Shown here piece by piece: positions 11,809-14,877 of a stretch of 14,877 bases of DNA. The DNA comes from AC-52 sp044870295. Its GTDB lineage: Bacteria > Actinomycetota > UBA4738. The notes beneath the pieces were generated by a model. It was not told the DNA's origin, made no database searches, and saw nothing but the letters and a program-made list of their open reading frames with translations. How positions within the stretch are numbered: position 1 is the first letter of the stretch; every line of letters begins with the position of its first letter. The translations under genes and the position numbers were made by a program. Location of the stretch: the NCBI GenBank assembly GCA_044870295.1, contig JBIOYQ010000090.1, positions 1 through 14,877 on the forward strand, given 5' to 3'.

Positions 11809-14244
11809 GTGGCGGCCACCGCGGAGCAGATCGAGCAGGTCGTCGTCGAGGAGGAGATCCAGTCCTCCTTCATCGACTACGCCATGTCGGTCATCGTGTC
11901 CCGGGCCCTGCCCGACGTGCGCGACGGCCTGAAGCCGGTTCACCGGCGGATCCTCTACTCGATGATGGAGGGCAATCTCACGCCCGACCGCCCTCGCCGG
12001 AAGTCCGCGGCCGCCGTCGGCGACGTCATCAAGAAGTACCACCCCCACGGCGAGGGGGCGGTGTACGACGCCCTGGTCCGCCTGGCGCAGGACTTCTCGT
12101 TGCGCTACCCCCTGATCGATCCGCAGGGCAACTTCGGCTCCGTCGACGGCGACCCGGCGGGAGCCATGCGGTACACGGAGTCCAGGCTGGCCCCGCTGGC
12201 CATGGAGCTGCTGCGCGACATCGACAAGGAGACGGTCGACTTCCAGCCAAACTTCGACGGTTACGAAGAGGAGCCAGTCGTCCTCCCCGCCCGGTTCCCG
12301 AACCTGTTGGTCAATGGGTCGCAGGGCATCGCTGTCGGCATGGCGACGAACGTCCCACCCCACAACCTGGGCGAGGTCATCGATGCCGCGGCGGCGCTCA
12401 TCGAGGATCCGAACACCTCCATCGCCCAGCTCATGAAGAAGGTGCGTGGCCCCGACTTCCCCACTGCCGGCCTCATCATCGGCAAGGAGGGGATCAAAGA
12501 GGCGTACGAGACCGGTCGGGGGTCCATCAAGATGCGTGCCCGCGTGGTCGTCGAGGAGGGTCACCGCGAGCGACAGCGACTGGTCGTGACCGAGCTTCCG
12601 TACATGGTCAACAAGGCCAGGCTGGCGGAGAAGATCGCCCAGCTCGTGAACACCCGCAAGCTGACCGACATCGCCGACCTCAAGGACGAGTCCAGCCGCG
12701 CAGGCATGCGGCTGGTCATCGATCTCAAGCGTGGGGCCAACCCCCAGATCGTGCTGAACCAGCTCTACAAGCACACCCAGCTCCAGGAGAACTTCGGCGT
12801 GATCATGCTGGCCCTGGTCGACGGGGTGCCGCGCACGCTCAACCTCAAGCAGGTCCTCCAGCACTACATCAACCACCAGGTCGACGTGGTGACCAGGCGC
12901 AGCCGCTTCGAGCTGCGCAAGGCGGAAGAGCGCGACCACATCGTCCAGGGCCTGCTCATCGCGCTGGCCAACATCGACGAGGTCATCCGCATCATTCGCG
13001 CCGCGGCCGACGTGGACGACGCCCGCGCCAAGTTGATGAAGAAGTTCAAGCTCTCGGAGATCCAGGCCAATTACATCCTGGACATGCCCTTGCGCCGGCT
13101 CACGAAGCTGGAGCGCCAGAAGCTCGAAGACGAGCACAAGGAGCTGCTGGCCACCATCAAGCGCCTGAAGGCCCTGCTGAAGGACCCCAAGGCCATCCTG
13201 GCACTGGTCAAGGACGAGCTCCTCGAGCTGCGAAAGAAGTACGCGGACCCTCGGCGGACCGAGATCCGCGCGGCGGAGGGCGAGTTCAATGTCGAGGACC
13301 TCATCCAGGAGCACGACGTCGTCATCACCATCAGCCGCGGCGGCTACGTGAAGCGCCAGCCGATGGACGCGTTCCGCCGGCAGGGCCGGGGCGGCAAGGG
13401 CGTGATCGGGGCGAACCTCAAGCAGGACGACATCATCGCTCAGGTGTTCACCACCACCACCCACCACTGGCTGCTGGTGTTCACCAACAAGGGCAAGGTG
13501 TACAGGACGAAGGTGCATGAGGTCCCCGAGTCCTCTCGCCAGAGCCGAGGCACGTACGTGGCGAACCTGCCGGGGATGGGGTTCGGCGGGGACGAGCGCA
13601 TCGCGGCCGTCATCGACACCAAGGAGTACTCGGACGTTCGCTTCCTCGTGTTCGCCACCAAGAAGGGGATGGTCAAGAAGACCGCCCTCTCGGAGTACGA
13701 CTCACCTCGGACCGGGCTGGCCGCCATCAACCTCAAGCCAGGTGACGAGCTGATCGGCGCGATCCTCACGGATGGCAAGGACGACATCATCCTGGTGTCG
13801 AAGCAGGCCCAGGCCATCCGCTTCAGCGAGAAGGCCGTGCGCCCCATGGGCAGGCAGACGGCGGGTGTGATCGGCATGAAGCTTCGCCCCAAGGACGAGG
13901 TCATCGCCATGGTGGCCACCAGCCACGGTGATGGTCTGCTGACCGTGACCAACAATGGATTCGGCAAGCGGACCGACTTCGCGGAATACCCGCGCAAGGG
14001 ACGAGGCGGCCTGGGAGTCAAGACGGCCATGCTGACCTCCCGGGTCGGCGTCCTTGCCGGTGCGTTCCCCATCCGCAAGGACCAGGACATCCTGGTCATC
14101 GCCAACGACGGCGTGGTGATCCGGGTACCGGCGGTTCAGGTCCGCAAAGCGGGACGGGCCACCCAGGGAGTTCGGGTCATGCGCCTGGAGAAGGGTCGCT
14201 CGGTGGCCGCCGTGGCCCCGGTCATCGTCCAGGCCGAGGAATAG
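11809..14244 (+). CDS. gyrA: DNA gyrase subunit A
   Basis: This 811-residue breakage-reunion subunit of gyrase has the catalytic tyrosine Y122 in A-M-R-Y-T-E. The N-terminal part holds I-D-Y-A-M-S-V-I-V-S-R-A-L-P-D-V-R-D-G and K-P-V-H-R-R. The C-terminal beta-pinwheel begins after about residue 495; its GyrA box is Q-G-R-G-G-K-G at 525-531, versus the usual Q-R-R-G-G-K-G. A related R-G-G-L-G-V segment lies near the end. Numbering matches Escherichia coli GyrA through the active site. The quinolone region reads K-S-A-A-A-V-G-D-V (65-73) and H-P-H-G-E-G-A-V-Y-D (78-87), so residue 82 is Glu and 83 is Gly while D87 is kept. The start is GTG at 11809 with GAGGGGGTGA upstream, 16 bases after gyrB. 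The paired gyrB argues for GyrA rather than ParC. Confidence 0.97.
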   Translation: MAATAEQIEQVVVEEEIQSSFIDYAMSVIVSRALPDVRDGLKPVHRRILYSMMEGNLTPDRPRRKSAAAVGDVIKKYHPHGEGAVYDALVRLAQDFSLRYPLIDPQGNFGSVDGDPAGAMRYTESRLAPLAMELLRDIDKETVDFQPNFDGYEEEPVVLPARFPNLLVNGSQGIAVGMATNVPPHNLGEVIDAAAALIEDPNTSIAQLMKKVRGPDFPTAGLIIGKEGIKEAYETGRGSIKMRARVVVEEGHRERQRLVVTELPYMVNKARLAEKIAQLVNTRKLTDIADLKDESSRAGMRLVIDLKRGANPQIVLNQLYKHTQLQENFGVIMLALVDGVPRTLNLKQVLQHYINHQVDVVTRRSRFELRKAEERDHIVQGLLIALANIDEVIRIIRAAADVDDARAKLMKKFKLSEIQANYILDMPLRRLTKLERQKLEDEHKELLATIKRLKALLKDPKAILALVKDELLELRKKYADPRRTEIRAAEGEFNVEDLIQEHDVVITISRGGYVKRQPMDAFRRQGRGGKGVIGANLKQDDIIAQVFTTTTHHWLLVFTNKGKVYRTKVHEVPESSRQSRGTYVANLPGMGFGGDERIAAVIDTKEYSDVRFLVFATKKGMVKKTALSEYDSPRTGLAAINLKPGDELIGAILTDGKDDIILVSKQAQAIRFSEKAVRPMGRQTAGVIGMKLRPKDEVIAMVATSHGDGLLTVTNNGFGKRTDFAEYPRKGRGGLGVKTAMLTSRVGVLAGAFPIRKDQDILVIANDGVVIRVPAVQVRKAGRATQGVRVMRLEKGRSVAAVAPVIVQAEE

Positions 14245-14605
14245 CCCGGGGCCTGTTCGTCCACGTGGCCCAAGGGCGCAAGGCGCCGATGTTCGTCCAC
14301 AACGACTCGGTGAACCACACCCGTCCATCCGCTCCGGCCGCCACACCCACCGGATACGTTCCGGGCGTGGGGATCGTGTAGTCGGTGACCACACCCAGGG
14401 GCGTGACACGCCCGATCTTGTTCACGTATCGCTCGGCGAACCACAGGTTCCCGTCGGGGCCGGTGACGATGTCTCGGGAGTCGCTGCGGGTCGTGGGGAT
14501 GGGGAATTCCGTGATGAGGCCGCCGGTGGTGATCCTGCCGATCTTGTTGCCTTCACCCTCCGTGAACCACAGATTGCCGTCCGGGCCGGCAGTGATGCCG
14601 TTTGG
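14222..14605 (-). pseudogene. 3' remnant of virginiamycin-B-lyase-like beta-propeller gene after an in-frame stop
   Basis: Directly after the TAA at 14608-14606, and in the same frame, 127 further sense codons continue the same repeats: I-T-A-G-P-D-G-N-L-W-F-T-E, I-V-T-G-P-D-G-N-L-W-F-A-E and V-A-A-G-A-D-G-R-V-W-F-T-E. Each is followed by N-K-I-G-R-(I/V)-T-like segments. The 'W-F-T-E' anchors are exactly 126 bases apart across the stop (14690, 14564, 14438, 14312), so there is no indel. The last blade decays after S-L-W-T-N-I-G-A-L into an Arg/Pro/Trp-rich tail. Its TGA (14224-14222) lies 23 bases inside the convergent gyrA end. The simplest reading is a nonsense mutation that truncates a formerly longer gene; readthrough or a sequencing error are alternatives. 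A GTG at 14425 could allow re-initiation, but I see no support for it. Confidence 0.6.
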
Positions 14606-14877
14606 TTAGCTGAAAGGGGTCGGTATCGGGAACTCCGTGACGACCCCTGCCGTCGTGATCTTCCCGATGTTGTTGCCGTAGTGCTCGGTGAACCACAGGT
14701 TGCCGTCCGGCCCCGCGGTGATGCCCGAAGGCCAACAGGTGTCAGCGGGAACGAGTGGGATTGGAGGGCACTCGTCCAGCGGGAACTCCGTGATGACACC
14801 AGCCGTGGTGATCCTGCCGATGTTGTTGCCGGTGGCCTCCGTGAACCACAGATTGCTGTCGGGACCCGCGGTGATGC
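14300..14877 (-). repeat. tandem propeller-blade repeats, 126-base period
   Basis: On the plus strand the anchor GAACCACA recurs at 14312, 14438, 14564, 14690 and 14843. Spacings are 126, 126, 126 and 153 bases, that is 42, 42, 42 and 51 codons. Much of the flanking sequence (CGTGAACCACAGATTGCCGTCCGG and near variants read piecewise) is also shared, so the units are similar at DNA level as well as protein level. The longer first spacing is a nine-codon insertion in the loop between blades, including a Cys pair (C-P-P ... T-C-W). The array continues beyond the window. Confidence 0.85.
14606..14877 (-). CDS. virginiamycin B lyase-like (Vgb-type) beta-propeller protein, partial
   Basis: The 5' end lies outside the window; 89 codons before the TAA are visible. 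They hold two propeller blades of the form I-T-A-G-P-D-(G/S)-N-L-W-F-T-E ... G-N-N-I-G-(R/K)-I-T-T-A-G-V-(I/V)-T-E-F-P. This is the blade pattern of Vgb streptogramin B lyases and of the many related secreted or extracytoplasmic actinobacterial propeller proteins. Vgb opens the streptogramin B ring by C-O lyase chemistry, but the repeat alone does not show that activity, and the catalytic histidines cannot be assessed here. Most such chromosomal proteins have unknown substrates. The gene runs leftward, head-on to replication and convergent with gyrA. The frame continues in register after the TAA, so the complete protein was probably longer. Confidence 0.62.
   Translation of the reverse strand, partial: ITAGPDSNLWFTEATGNNIGRITTAGVITEFPLDECPPIPLVPADTCWPSGITAGPDGNLWFTEHYGNNIGKITTAGVVTEFPIPTPFS

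Noticed and set aside
11779..13518. 579-codon antisense frame opposite gyrA, and a similar 546-codon frame at 8206-9846 opposite recF
   Set aside because: Low-complexity His/Leu/Val/Asp-rich shadow translations of well-conserved genes, with no recognisable domain or ribosome binding site.
14274..14287. GGCGC-AAG-GCGCC hairpin after gyrA as a terminator
   Set aside because: The stem is perfect but short and has no T-tract, and it lies in the coding frame of the propeller remnant on the other strand.
1..14877. CRISPR arrays, tRNA/rRNA genes, insertion sequences, inteins in gyrA or gyrB, or defence genes
   Set aside because: I looked for direct-repeat arrays, transposase-like frames, clover-leaf tRNA ends and insertions at the gyrA active site and gyrB Toprim motifs. 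None are visible; the only tandem repeats are the propeller blades at the right edge.

Overview
This is a chromosomal replication-origin (oriC) neighbourhood from a high-GC bacterium, almost certainly an actinomycetote. The order amidase, parB, parA, rsmG, jag, yidC, yidD, rnpA, rpmH | dnaA, (oriC), dnaN, recF, dciA-like, gyrB, gyrA is the classical actinobacterial origin cluster. The RecF signature segment (S-H-G-E-A-W) and the amidase end left of parB fit the same placement. GTG starts dominate and most stops are TGA. I cannot name a genus; a poorly sampled soil or metagenomic lineage is a guess.

Layout. 1-196 is the C-terminal end of an Amidase_3 protein (+). It converges on a leftward block (206-5299) holding a 43-residue membrane ORF, parB, parA, rsmG, jag, yidC, yidD, rnpA and rpmH. 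These genes are packed with 4-base GTGA/ATGA overlaps at rnpA/yidD, yidD/yidC, rsmG/parA and parA/parB. A perfect parS palindrome (2660-2675) contains the rsmG start codon. From 5300 to 5544 lies a divergent control region with a good dnaA promoter and three DnaA-box-like 9-mers in the dnaA leader.

The rightward block (5545-14244) is dnaA, a 224-base origin gap, dnaN, recF, a DUF721/DciA-like gene, gyrB and gyrA. The origin gap carries a textbook-ordered basal unwinding system: DnaA box, GC-rich spacer, DnaA-trio. Every housekeeping gene points away from oriC, co-directional with the forks. At the right edge (14222-14877) a minus-strand, head-on virginiamycin-B-lyase-like beta-propeller gene is interrupted by an in-frame TAA. 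Its 42-residue repeat register continues unbroken past the stop.

Together the genes cover initiation (DnaA, oriC, DciA-like loader), elongation and repair (DnaN, RecF), topology (GyrAB), segregation (ParABS), ribosome and RNA maturation (RpmH, RnpA, RsmG) and membrane insertion (YidC, YidD, Jag). I see no novel multi-gene system. The points most worth a second look are a 30-base AT-rich, AT-ending-codon island inside gyrB, the divergent quinolone region of GyrA, parS sitting on the rsmG start, the origin trio, and the interrupted propeller gene.
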